Below the pieces are notes generated by a model that did not search any database, was not told where the DNA came from, and saw nothing but the letters and a program-made list of their open reading frames with translations. Of a stretch of DNA of 64,000 bases, positions 47,231 through 58,654 are shown in pieces. Numbering within the stretch: position 1 is the stretch's first letter; each line of letters starts with the position of its first letter. The DNA comes from Eucommia ulmoides (lineage: Eukaryota > Streptophyta > Magnoliopsida > Garryales > Eucommiaceae), in NCBI GenBank assembly GCA_016647705.1, contig CM028334.1, positions 1 through 64,000 on the forward strand, in the 5' to 3' direction. Position numbers and translations under genes: made by a program.

Positions 47231-49645
47231 ACTAGGGCTGGCCAGTGTGTGTGTTTGAGGTGTTTGTTTGAGATGTGGTATTATACTTATAGTGGGTAAT
47301 TTATTATTTACTCTGGTGACTGGTATGATTATATATTAGATGAATTTGGATGAAACTTATACTTATGGGTTTATTTCCACTGCTTATGTTATGGAGAATT
47401 TTACTAGTTACGCGTTGTTTACATACTTATACTTGATTCATTTAGATGTTGTAGAATGAATTATTATCTTAAAAATATTTTCACTAAGAAGGCAGTATAC
47501 TTGCAGGTAAAATAGCTAGGAGTCGGTCGGTTGGTCCTCTACTGGCGCTAGATAGAGTTATGTGGGTCACGCAAAGGAGTTATTCGAGACAAATTTTAGA
47601 GACGATATATTAGAAAATGAAATCTGAGTGAGGTTTAGGGGATTTGTTTGATTGTATATAAATTGTCGAGACGGTATATCCTTATCGGATGGGACTATTA
47701 TATGTGTTGTATAGCTTTACAAATTTTGTTATGGATGTATTGAGGTTGTCTAGTCAGTTGGGCGGTATCTGGTCCACATCACGCCGGCCCCACATGACAG
47801 GTGTAAGACCTGAATTTTTTTTTTTTTTTTTAAGTCGTATCTTAAATGTTTCAAAAATAACGGGGTAGGTGGCGTAATTTATTATTTGATTTAAAAAGTT
47901 TTGGGGTCAATTTGTAAATTTAAACAACATTCAATCCAAAATTGACATTTAATTTTTGAATTAAAATTTTGTTGGGGTGGAATTGCAATTTAAGAAAATA
48001 TTAAATGTAAAATTGAATCAAAAATGAGATTTTTAGAAAATTGGGGGAGGAAATGATATTTTGATTAAAAGAATTTTTATAAATATATATATATATATAT
48101 ATATACATATACTTACCGTATACGCCGCCGGAGGCAGGGGGATCGGGAGTGGGCGACGTGGCGTGAGATGATCAAACCCACCCATGCATATATATATATG
48201 TAATTCCTGAGGGGAAGACCTCAAAAGGAGAAATTAGAAAACCGAGAGGGAGAGGAAAAGGTTCGGGACGGTGGGTTTCGATCGTCGTCGTTGCTCCGGC
48301 ATGAGTGTGTGTGTGTCATCGCCGTCGATCAACCAGAGATCAATAGCGTAAGTGAGGGTGGTTCGTTGTGCGTGGGTGATTAGCTAAGGGGGTGTGTGTG
48401 TGTGCTGGTGGATTCCAACCAAAAACAGATAAGAGAGAGATAAACGTTCGCCGGCAAAGGGGTGCCGTCCGGCGTGGGTGGTGGCCCTGATCAAATTATG
48501 GGTACGTGATCACCGTTGTTCGGTGAGTAGATGCATGCCGTTCGCCGTCGTGGTTGCTGTGGGGGGGGTGATTGAAGTGGGGTGATCAGAAAGTTAGAGA
48601 GAGAAGGTGGGTTCAGGTTGGTAAAGATACATTCCGGCGTGGGTGTGCGTCGCCATGCTAGATGAAGCAGAGCAGAAAACAAAAACGGTGGTGGCTACAG
48701 TGTGTGGGTATGTGTTGATCGGTGGCGAATGAAGGTCATCGGCGACCGGCAGCTGGAACCAGACAAAACCAGAAAAAAAAAAAAAAAAAAAAAAAAAAAA
48801 GAAGAAGAAAAAAGAAGGAAAAAAAGAGAAAAATGAAAAATGAAAAAAAAAAAAAAAAAAAGAAGAAATTTGCAGAAAACACCCCAGAAAAATCCAAAAC
48901 CCATTTCGTGATCGTCAAAAGGTTCGAAATAGGTGAAATTTCAATCGATTATTAATTTTCATTAAATTAAATTTTATTTAGCATTACAAATCCTAAAATC
49001 GTAATAATTTCGTAACGATTAATTAATTTTAATTACATGGTACACAAAATAGTAACAATTTGAAATATAGGGTCTGTATTGCATGATTAAGATGTTTTAG
49101 ATAAGATATTAATTTAGGCTCTGTCACTATCAGGTTCGCAGGCACCAACGTCCAGATAAGAGTGTGGTCAGTGTCGGTTCTGCAAAATAGATATCGAGGT
49201 GAGTGTACTGTCTTCTTGTCAACCTATTTTTTTATATATATATGAGATGACATTTGTGATTACCTAAACTGTATGAATTTATAAACGATATGGATCAAAC
49301 AGGATTTGAATGAATTGGTAAACTGGACTTCGATAGATTTAAAAAAGAAGTTGGAAATGAATTTCCACTGGATTTAGTGAAAATAAACGGAATTTTTAAA
49401 AAGAGAATAAGAAACATCTATTTTTCTAAAAATGCCTGAATTTCTAAAAATAAGGGGTGAAAAAATAGTTTTGATAGAATCAGACGTTTTCTTTAAAAGG
49501 AAATGCGAAATATAATTTTTGGATTTAAAAGTTGGTTTTGAGGAAAAGAGATAGACGTGGTGATTTGACGATGTTGAGTAAACAATATTTATGGAGTTAT
49601 GATTCGATGATGCTATATTTGATTTTAACGATGCCATGATTGTTC

Positions 49646-49709
49646 TCCCCGAAAGGCGTGTGGTTTCTCCCCGTAAGGGGTATGGATTATATTTTTCCCC
49701 AAAAAGGGG
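49646..49709 (+). repeat. Array of short hairpins with GNRA-like loops in LTR copy B
   Basis: Three units in the position of the copy A array: CCCC-GAAA-GGCG, CCCC-GTAA-GGGG and CCCC-AAAAA-GGGG. Loops GAAA and GTAA are GNRA-type if read as RNA. Stem sequences share nothing with copy A, but the arrangement (repeated short stem, tetraloop, ATGG/GTGG spacer) is the same. Confidence 0.7.
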
Positions 49710-49745
49710 TATGGATATTTTGTAGGAAGGCATTCCTATGAATGT

Positions 49746-49787
49746 TACGGTACCGTTGCAACTCCCGATCGTGAGGTTAAAACGATC
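49746..49787 (+). repeat. Conserved LTR core, copy B
   Basis: Same block as 47189-47230: TTACGGTACCGTTGCAACTC, then CCCGATCGTGAGGTTAAAAC and GATC. Confidence 0.8.
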
Positions 49788-50392
49788 ATTAGGGCTGGCC
49801 AGGGTGTGTGTGTTTGAGAGTGGTGTTTTGAGATGTGGTATTTTTCTTATACTGGGTGATTCATTATTTATTATGGTAATTGGCGTAACTCTTATACTAA
49901 ATGATTTTGCATGGAATATATATATATTGTGCTCTATTCTCACTGCTAATATTAGAAAAACTTTTACGAGTTACGTGATGTTTACATATTTAAGCTTGAT
50001 CCATTTAAATGTTGCAGAATAAATTATTATTATTATAAAAATATTTTACTAAGAAGGCAGTACACTCGCAGGTGGAATAGCTAGGAGTCGGTCGGTCCCC
50101 TATTGGCGCTAGATGGAGTTATGCGGGTCATGCAAATGAGTCTTTTGAGACGAGATATCAGAGATGAAATCTAAGAGAGGTTCAGGGAACTTGTTTGATT
50201 GTTTTATATTCAGGATGGTGTATCCCTATCAAATGAAATTACTATATGTGTTGTATAGATTTACTATGTGGTTTGGTGATGTATTAAGGTTGGCTAGTCA
50301 AGTGGGTAGTGTCATGTTTACGTCACGCCGGCCTCACAGGATGGGTGTCCGGGGTGGGGTGTGACAACGGGGGTCCGGGGTGGGGTGTGACA

Positions 50393-51303
50393 CAAAACCA
50401 CTTATCAAGTAAAAACTCGAAAGGGCACTCAGGTGCAAAAATGTGAGAGCCAGCCTTGGTGAAAATCCGAAAGAACGCCAGGGGAAAAAATAGTAAATAA
50501 ATAAATAATAATAATAATAAAAGACAGGTCGATTTGCTTAGGCTAACTAAGCTCAGTGGTGGGCACAAAAAACCTTAATTTTACCAGAATAGTTTGAGAT
50601 TTGGAAAAAGGTTAAGGTGACAGTGAAAATGACCTTTCTGGAGGGAGCATGATACTCAAGAATTCCAACTCAATTTCAAGGTAACAGATGCGCTTCTGCT
50701 GCTCAACCATGGCAACATCTTGTCTCTTTATGTTTTCCAGGTTACCTTGAGTAAGCACAACCCTTGCGCTAGGCGATGACTCTGTAGAGGTTGTATTCTA
50801 AATTATGTTGGTTGGATGTTTTATTAGTGACTGGATCCATGTTGGATACGCCGGGATATTCAGAGTAATCTGTGGGATCTGTATTTAGTCGACTTAACTT
50901 CCACTAAACAAAAGCCTCGGCTTTTTGTGAGGGGTTCTTGAAGTCCAAAATAAAACGCCTTACAACTTTCTTGTCTAAATAGGGGACTCGCTGATTTCTC
51001 CCGATTTCTCGCAGGACGCGAAGTAGTATATGAGGAACACAACCCCATAATCCCAATATTAGTATCAGAGGAAGGCTTACGTTATCAAGGTAAATACCCG
51101 AGGCTATCGTTTGGCGAGTAGTCCAAACCACGGATGTCTCAACAAGTTGACAGAGCATTCGAACCCAAATCTGGAGGAGAACCTAACTTCCGTTGAATTG
51201 AGGCCATCTTTTCAACGAGCCTCTCGATGACTGAGTCCATTGTGCACTAGATTATATTAGGAATTTTTGTCAAGTGTGACATGAACTAGACTTGGAGTAG
51301 TAC
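50393..51303 (-). other. Unidentified DNA with possible coding remnants
   Basis: On the minus strand near 50790-50640 a frame reads SPSARVVLTQGNLENIKRQD then VAMVEQQKRICYLEIELEFL. It is charged and heptad-like and looks like part of a real coiled-coil protein. Near 51240-51160 another reads MDSVIERLVEKMASIQRKLG. Neither is assigned. They may come from a retroelement gag region or a host gene. Confidence 0.3.
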
Positions 51304-52190
51304 ACAATAATTTTTTAAACCATCAAAAACTAGACTGGACCGCCCTGTTCAATCGGTTAAATCATCACTCGGGCCAGTTTCCGGTTTGGTTAACCCCTTA
51401 AAACCATTTTAGCCCAAAAACCGCTGAACCGGTCAGTTCAGGCCAGTTCAACTGCCGAACCGTCGAACAAGAACGGTTCATAGCAAACCGATCGAGTTTT
51501 TTCCATTTACCTTGGTACTAGTTTTCTCATCGTCTACGGATCATGATTATCACCTTCTGTGTGTCCCCATTTGTGTCGGGCTTCAAGGTTTTGACCTTCT
51601 TGAACACTGGCTTCTACTTTACCGCAGTCGCCCACAAAAGCAATACAAAGAAAAAACTAAGTTGAATTCTCTAGAGTCATTGTATTGTATAACAGAGCAT
51701 ACACAATGATGGAGGCCAAGGTTTGGTTTGGGAATGAAAATAGGAGTTCCAAGGGGATAAAAAAGAAAAGAGAGATAGATAATGAGGATGTTCATTTGGG
51801 GAAAGTGAATTTGGGGCAGGTAAATGTGTGGAGTTTTCATACTACATGGTCTTGGGGTTGGGAAGAGTATATTTGGGTAGGACACTCCTTTTTGAGTTAG
51901 GGAAAAGTTTTATTTGTAATGGGTGTTCGGTTTTTAAAACATAGATCCCAAGATGTGTATACTTATTTACATTTTTTACTATTTTGATATATATTTTTAA
52001 TTTTTTTAACAATCAAATGTATGTATTTTTCTTTCTCTTTTTTGTATTTTTAATATATATTAATTTTTTTAAAGACGTGATTATGACATCATGGTTCAAC
52101 TGCGGTTCACCTACCGGTTCAACCAATTATCCATGACCCGATAACTTTTCCGGTTTGATGTTTAGTCCAGTTTTTAAAATATTGGTACGC
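51304..52190. mobile_element. Inverted-repeat element rich in CCGGTT phrases
   Basis: The left end reads ATTTTTTAAACCATC and ACTAGACTGG. The right end, reversed, reads CCAATATTTTAAAAACTGG. Subterminal ACCGGTTCAACC-like phrases occur on both sides. The flanks TACACAAT and TACGCAAC (6 of 8 match) could be a hAT-type duplication. The exact borders are uncertain and no transposase is seen. Confidence 0.45.
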
Positions 52191-52207
52191 AACTCCCAAA
52201 AAAGAAA

Positions 52208-52411
52208 TGCCCCCCGCGATGGCAAGTTGTTAGAAAATGGTACAATTCTGCGAACACCATCGGAAATATAGTAGACGACGAATCCTTGGTCATCTTTTCT
52301 GCCAGATCAAACAATTGTGTACAGATGACTGAACCTTTACAAGGAAACAAGATCTATTGTACTAAGTACAAATCCAACATGGTTACGCGGTATTGTTTCC
52401 ATTCCTTATAG
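52208..52411 (+). pseudogene. Possible DUF295/F-box-type protein fragment
   Basis: A 67-codon open run reads CPPRWQVVRKWYNSANTIGN, then DDESLVIFSARSNNCVQMTE and PLQGNKIYCTKY before a stop. The SLVIFSARS...GNKIYCTKY pattern resembles the DALFLGRNxS...GNCIYFTD motif of the plant DUF295 (KIB-type) family. No F-box part is nearby, so it would be a fragment. The resemblance is judged by eye only. Confidence 0.3.
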
Positions 52412-53970
52412 GTACCACAACTTTTTCTGCATTGATCATACCCGGTATTGTCCGCGAATTGGTTGAGGATCACATCTATGTCGATGAATTGATTGTAGCC
52501 CTCTCCAAAACATCACGGCTTCGATGTTCGATGTTTGTTCAATAGCTATTTCTATGGGAAGCAACCTCCTCGTGTGAGTATATTCGAGATTGCTTTCAGA
52601 TGCCATTTTAAAACAGTTCCGAGTTTGGTTGTAGGTGAAGATCAAACTTCGAAGCTGGGAACAGTGATTACTTTTCGAGACCAATTCTCCTTCAAAACAC
52701 TGGAGGGAATTCAATTTGTTAGTTTATATGAATCCAAGGTAGCCTGAGACCCAATCAAGTTTAAAGTTTCCAATTTCAGTGATGATTATCTATAAAAATA
52801 ACTATTTGGCAAAAGAACTTCCATTTGTCTCGAGGAACTTGACATATTATTACAACCATATCGAATAGCACTGTGCCATGGCATATAATCTTGAAATAAA
52901 ATTACAAACTCGATAACAATTTCCTTGAGACTTATGAAAATTCATTCGTCATTGAATTATTCATCAGTATTGGAAATCTTAAACTTGTTTGGTTCTAAGA
53001 CTCCCTAAAACATCATCATTCTAAATACAATATACAAAGTCCTCTTCCATTTCCTAGAATCAAGTGTCCTATAAAGGTTCGGACGACACCTAGACGTAGG
53101 ATTACTATATGAGGCTCATGGCTTCTAACTGATGCATTCTATTAAAGGATCGATTCCTAGATCTTCAAACCTTCGGCATCCCGAAGGAACATTTATTGTT
53201 GGTTGGTAATCCAAACGAGATGAGTTTTGAGACCGGTCCCGATGAATAAACACGCGAGGCCTAGTCCCTACTATCAACCTCTTTCTAGTTCTATAGGGTT
53301 TCAGAACAGAACCCAACGGATGGACAACACGACCTAGCTCCTATTATTTCACTAAAAGATTTGATAAGAAAATTTTTGAATTGAAATTGGTCCTTGTATC
53401 TTACTACGATACAAGAACCAATTTTGATAAGAAAATTTTGAATCGAAATTGGTCCTTGTTAAAATGATGATTTAAAGTTTCTCAAAATTTTCAATTAAGC
53501 CCCTTAAACTTTCTAATTTGACAGATTCAATTGGCTTGCTCGGAGGGACCAATTGGAATTATGAGACTTTCATTTAACTCGTTTTGAGATTAACTGAACA
53601 TTCCAAAGATTAATTCCAAAATCCAAATTCAAATGTCAATATTTTGAATTTTCAATTTAGTCCCAAAACTTTTCAAAAGGAACAATTTTGATTCAAAACC
53701 CTTAATTGGATAACCTTTTTACATAATCAGATTTTTGAGATATTAATTTAATTCTTAGAGACTTAATTTATTATTTCAAACTTCCAATGAAGCTAATAAG
53801 ATTTCCAATCGCAAAATTTAAACTGGAACTAATTTTTGAAACCTCTGAATCAATCCTTAATTTTCATTTAGATATTTTCAAAATTCATGAATAATTGACA
53901 TAGCAAAACTTTTTTCATTTTTATTTTTCATTTTTTAAAATGTCATACATGGGCAGGACAAAATGCGGTG
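52412..53970. other. Intergenic DNA, nothing assigned
   Basis: A frame near 52560-52730 (PPRVSIFEIAFRCHFKTVPS) has protein-like composition but is not recognised. From 52750 on the sequence is AT-rich with a 30-base repeated phrase near 53395 and 53440 (AAGAAAATTTTGAAT...GGTCCTTGT). Confidence 0.4.
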
Positions 53971-55120
53971 TGTACTGTAATACCCCAAAAATTTATATTT
54001 TTAAAAATATTATTTTATATAAATTTAATATTTTTGGGATTATTTTGTAAATTTAGGGTACAAATAATATTTGATAATTTTTGTGGATTACATGTTAATT
54101 TTAAATTGACGTTTAAAAGTTTTTGGATTATCATGTTATTTAAAATATACTTTTAGGAGTTTGGGGGTATAATTAATTTTTTATTTTATTTTAAGAGGGA
54201 GTATTGTGTAAATAAATGATAAATTAATAAATGAAAGATTGCAGTCAGTTTCTTTCTTAAAGAAGGAAATTGATTGAAACCAAAAATCAAAAAACTTATA
54301 TATATACAAGTGGGCAACACGTGATTAACATAATATGCATATTATTAATATAACAATAATAACAATAAGGCAATGACCAAAATCGTTATATATATAGAGT
54401 CCTATACTAAGTTAAAGGGAGAAGCTTATATGATCTTGTATTAATACAAATATATGGGGGATATATTCAAAAAAGCTACGGATTATGTATTTTGAGTGTT
54501 TAGGTTCGGATTTCAAGTAGAATTTATAACTCTTTTAATATTTATATTTAATCTCTCTCTTGATTATGTGATTCATACGGAAGTTGTTAAATTTAACTGT
54601 TAGTTTCATGAAATATTTAGAGATATTATGTGAAAATTATGTAAGATACACGTTTAGGTGTTTATTTGGGATTTGATTATTATGTGTTTATTTTAGGATT
54701 GATTAGATAGACGTATTAGAGGAGTTAAACCGTTAATTTTAATAGTTTTGGTACAGTGAATATTAACATAACGAAATGGGGTGAATAATAATTTTGCATA
54801 ATTAAACTAAGGGAATGGAAAATTGTGCATTTTAGGGTTATGCATTTCATATTAGTTTTTTTTTTTATAAAAATATTAATTTAGGCCCTATCGCTATTAG
54901 GTTCGTAGGCGCCAGTGTCTCGGTAGGTTTTGGACGTCGGTATTTTTGCAGTGCGAAAAACGAGGTGAGTGTACTGTTTTCTATGTAAATTTACAAATTA
55001 TATTTTTGTATAAATTGAGGAAAAATGTGGTTATTAAAATTGGACGATTTTATAACTTATGTGGATCGAGTAGATTTTAAAGGTAAAAGATGATTTTTGT
55101 TCGATGATGCCATAGTTTTC

Positions 55121-55308
55121 TTCTCGTCAAGCGGATATGACCTACGAGATGTGAATTTTCTTCTTGTCAGGCGAATATGACCTGCAAGATGTGGATTTTT
55201 TTCTCATGAGGCAGATATGACCTGCGAGATGTGAATTTTTTCTCGTCAGGCGAATATGACCTGCGAGAAGTAGATTTTTTCTCGCTAGGTAGATATAACT
55301 TGCGAGAT
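55121..55308 (+). repeat. Array of five hairpins in LTR copy C
   Basis: Units begin near 55122, 55162, 55202, 55241 and 55280, a period of 39-40 bases. The model unit is TCTCG-T-CAGG, a loop CGAATATGA, then CCTG-CGAGA: 9 pairs with one bulged T. Unit 2 reads TCTTG...CAAGA, so both sides of one pair have changed together. Unit 5 pairs TCTCG with CGAGA but has a changed inner stem. The same unit occurs once in fragment D at 58979-59006. Confidence 0.8.
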
Positions 55309-55447
55309 GTGGATTACCTGCTAGGCAAGTCCTGTAGGGTGGATTGACCCGTCAGGAGTGCAAATCCTACAGGTGGTACCCCTATCATTGGGGATAATAA
55401 ATGACACTAGTACTGATAGTCACTTTAAATGACACAGTTGTACAGGT

Positions 55448-55489
55448 TACGGTACCGTTGTAACTCCCGATCGTGAGGTAAAAACGATC
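55448..55489 (+). repeat. Conserved LTR core, copy C
   Basis: TTACGGTACCGTTGTAACTC, then CCCGATCGTGAGGTAAAAAC and GATC: the block also found in copies A and B. Confidence 0.8.
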
Positions 55490-56181
55490 TTATGGCAAGT
55501 AGGAGAGAATATGGGGAGTATTTTATATTATTTAAAATATTTAGACCGGTTGAAGACCGGTTGATTTAAAATATTTGGACTGACTAATTTAAAATATTTG
55601 GATTGGCTATTTTAAATACATTAATTCTTTACATTGGTAGCAGTTGGAAATTGATTTCAAATATGGTATGCGATATACGGTATTATCTTTATACTATTTC
55701 ATTTAATTGGTGGCAGTGGAACTGGATTTCCAACCTGGTATGTGATTATAAAATATTATATTTTGCAAGGTAGTATTTAACAATTGTGCTTTATCCATTA
55801 AATATTTTTATTATGAAGACAGTACACCGACAAAATATATGGTTTCAGGTACTGCAACTAGGAGTAAGTCCACTATTGGCACTAGGTAGAGTTCGGAGGT
55901 AGTGTCGTTTTGGAGGTGAGCTGGTCGGATATGAACCGTGAAAAGTTCAGGTATTTTTTTGTTTTTGTTTGTGAATATTTGGGATCGGTATATTTTGAAA
56001 TTTTGAAACGGGTATATATATATATATATATATTATTTTTTTGGGAAAAAAATTGACAGTAGCGCGAGTATGTAGGTATATATATATGAATGGATATTCG
56101 TGGATGAGTTAGGTAATGTCAGGTCGACGTCACGCCCGGCCTTGGGTGACGGGTGACCGGTGCTCGGGGTGGGGTGTGACA

Positions 56182-56990
56182 TGTGCCATCTAAAGTGACT
56201 ATCAATGTCAGGATCATTTAATATCCTCAATGTTAGGGGCAGCTACCCGCAGGATTTGTACTCCTAATAAGTTCACATATATCTATTCTGCAGGACTTGT
56301 CTAACAGGTAACAACATATATCCACCCTGTAGGAGTTGCTTGACATGTAACAATAAATATCCACTCTGTAGGTCTTGCCTAACAGTTAATCCATATCTTG
56401 TAGGACATGCCTTCCTGACGAGAAGACAACTATGGCATAGTCGGATAACAAAAACTACTTTCCACATTTAAAAATATACTTGATCCACATAACGTTATAC
56501 CACCATCTATTTTAATAAACATTTTTTCCCATAATTTATACAAAAATATACTTTGTTAATTTACATAGAAGATAATACACTCACCTTGATTTTTGCGCTA
56601 CCCAAAACACTGCCATAGACTACGCGGGCATCGTCGCTTGTGAACTTAACAGCGATAGAGCCTAAATTAATAATTTATGTAAATAAACCTAATATACAAT
56701 GCGTGACCCTAAAATGCACAATTTCTCATTCTCCAAATTTTGATTATACGAAATTACTACACGCTCAATTTTTTATGTCAATATTAACTGTACGAAAATT
56801 ATTATAGTGACAATTACAAAAAATTCACGTCAATAATTTAATTTGTAGGAAAATATTAATCGACTGTTAAAATTTTTATTAGTTGACGAAATACTAAAAA
56901 TTGTTGCTTTAATAAAATTTACAATTTTTATTTTTAAACTGTATTCTTCGCAAATTAGATATTTCTATACCAACTGTATTTCTCGAACCC
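56182..56990 (-). mobile_element. LTR fragment E, inverted
   Basis: Read on the minus strand this follows copy C from about 54600 to 55440: TGTGCATTTTAGGGTCACGC, the AGGTGAGTGTATTATCTTCT motif region, hairpin-like CAGGACTTG units and the GATAGTCACTTTA phrase. It is truncated at both ends. Confidence 0.7.
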
Positions 56991-57039
56991 GCCATATATA
57001 TATTTTGACATAACCCTTTGATTCAAATAATTAAGTTTA

Positions 57040-58640
57040 TGATCCTCACAGAAATTATAGAAAACATTTTCGATAAATGCCTTCCCAATTTATTTTTATT
57101 TACGAACCGTGCCCATATAACTTTTGTGTGAATATTCATTTTATATTTCAAAAAACATTATTAGTTCACCCAAATAATGATTCACACGTTCTGTGTGAAT
57201 ATTCATTCAATTTTTGCTCAAAAAGTGATTCACATGTTCTGTGTGAATATTCACTCAGTATTTTAGAAATAATTATTTTATTTCACTCAAACAATGGTAC
57301 ACAAAAAATATTCACTCAATATTTCAGAGCAATATTTCAGTTCGCTCAAAAATCACTCGACAAATAGTTCACACGTTTTATGTGAATGTTTACTTAATAT
57401 TTGAGAAACGATCAAATCACATCGTGAATAAATGAAAACTCCACAAAAATCAACAAAAAAAATCACATGAAAACATTGATGGGTCTGCAAATTCACGGCA
57501 CAATCTAAACATTCACATGAAACAAAAAAAAAAAAAAAAAAAAAAACCCTCAATTTCACTGATCTAAAAACATTCACATGAACATTTTACGTGAGCAAAT
57601 GTTAATGTGTGAATATTAACGTAAGCATCCCTCGCAATCAGTAAAATAATCAAGAACAAATAAAAAACATAGAAAAAAATTAAGATTAATAAAAAATAAA
57701 ACAATGAACATTTCACCAAAATATGTGAACATTAACCAAAATACATATCAATATTTGAAAAATCTAACTCTATTTCTATATTTTTTAAGAACATAAAAAA
57801 TAGTAGCAAAAAACAACAGCGTCAAATAAGAACAATCACAAACCAATAAACAAAACTCAACCAAAATAACAAGAAAACAAATCAAAACAAACCCGTAAGT
57901 GACTGTGACTCATAGATGGCATCCAAAGCAATTATAGGTCTTGGGAGTGAAAGAACAGAAACCAAAAGTCTTGTTGGTTATGTTGCAGCTTATGGTGTAG
58001 AAACAATGAGAGGATAGGTAGTACCCTTTGGTCGCATAACTAGTACAAAGTGCATAAATCTGGAAGCTTCCCAGTCGCCTCCTGCTCTCATTCAGCATGA
58101 CCACCATCTCGGCCACAATCATTGGCACCATTTGCCTACACCCATCATCCAACAACCAAATATTAAATTAAATAACTATTTTGTCCAAATCTATAATTGG
58201 ATTTGAAGATTCGACAAAATTGGAAGTAAATAATAGCCCACCGAGTGAAACAGAACAAATTTGACAGCAAAATCGAAGGCAGACAACGACGAAACATGGG
58301 CGAATCAACGATCTGATCGGCGTCGAGGACAGACGGCGGTGGAGTGAGCAGTGTGTGTCCTGTCTTAATCTCCATTGATGTCTTCTTTATGGCTAGTTGG
58401 CAGTTGAATGAGATAGAGAAAGAGAGAACATGGATACGGCAGCTGTGGGAGGGATAGAAAGTGAGGTGGATATTTAGAGTTTCCAACATTATATATAAGG
58501 GTATAAACATCTCTTATTAAATTTGGTCAACGGTCAAAGAACTGTAAACTAATAATCTTTCTAAAAAAGACTAATTTACAATACAATTGTTTAAAAAGTT
58601 TTTCACTAAAGTAACTCTTAAATAAGAGTTAAATAATAAA
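57040..58640. mobile_element. Repeat block with CATTCACATGAACATTCAC phrases (family F, copy 1)
   Basis: It is rich in GTGTGAATATTCA and TGAACATTCAC phrases in both orientations, plus a GAAAAAAATTAAGATTAA block. These recur at 62800-63900. It lies between two oppositely oriented LTR fragments (E and D) and contains a broken copy of a small cysteine-rich protein gene. The borders are not defined. Confidence 0.45.
57910..58375 (-). pseudogene. Decayed small cysteine-rich protein gene copy
   Basis: The downstream exon (58135-57910) opens after GGGTGTAG and reads MVPMIVAEMVVMLNESRRRL, GSFQIYALCTSYATKGYYLS, then CNITNKTFGFCSFTPKTYNC and FGCHL before a stop. The upstream frame from 58375 reads MEIKTGHTLLTPPPSVLDAD then QIVDSPMFRRCLPSIL. 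I recall a small plant protein family with LNESRRR, ALCTCC and an end like GFCSFTPKTCNCFGC (perhaps the one named DUF7866). Here several family cysteines are serine or tyrosine, consistent with G-to-A decay. The splice donor of the upstream part is not clear. Confidence 0.45.
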
Positions 58641-58654
58641 AACCTCTAAAAAAA

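Larger units (their letters stand above)
44915..47801 (+). mobile_element. Long Gypsy-type LTR, copy A
   Basis: It starts TGTAAGACCTC and has the same layout as copies B (47802) and C (53976): an AT-rich opening, a TATA-repeat zone, a GGTTCRYAGGCRCC motif, an AGGTGAGTGTACTG motif, a hairpin array, a GTACCGTTGCAA core and a GCCGGCC end. At 2.9 kb, with TGT...ACA ends in its relatives, it resembles LTRs of Tekay/Del-type chromoviruses (inferred). Its last few dozen bases are replaced by the start of copy B. Open frames inside are low-complexity and not genes. Confidence 0.7.
47802..50392 (+). mobile_element. Long Gypsy-type LTR, copy B
   Basis: It starts TGTAAGACCTG directly after copy A and ends GGGGTGTGACA, with the last 26 or so bases present twice (ends at 50366 and 50392). 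It is followed by CAAAA, and the same five bases precede copy A at 44910-44914. The layout matches copies A and C. An A tract of 20 or more with GAAGAAG lies near 48775-48860. Confidence 0.75.
53976..56181 (+). mobile_element. Long Gypsy-type LTR, copy C (solo-like)
   Basis: It starts TGTAATACCCC and ends GGGGTGGGGTGTGACA, 2206 bp. The flanks TGTAC and TGTGC match at 4 of 5 positions and may be its target duplication, which would make it a solo LTR. The right side abuts an inverted fragment of the same family (56182). It contains the GGTTCGTAGGCGCC motif at 54899, a hairpin array at 55121-55308 and the conserved core at 55448-55489. Confidence 0.8.

Noticed and set aside
46520-47510. Idea that LTR copy A is a host non-coding gene
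   Set aside because: The same layout recurs in copies B, C, D and E with LTR-type ends, so it is repeat-family sequence.
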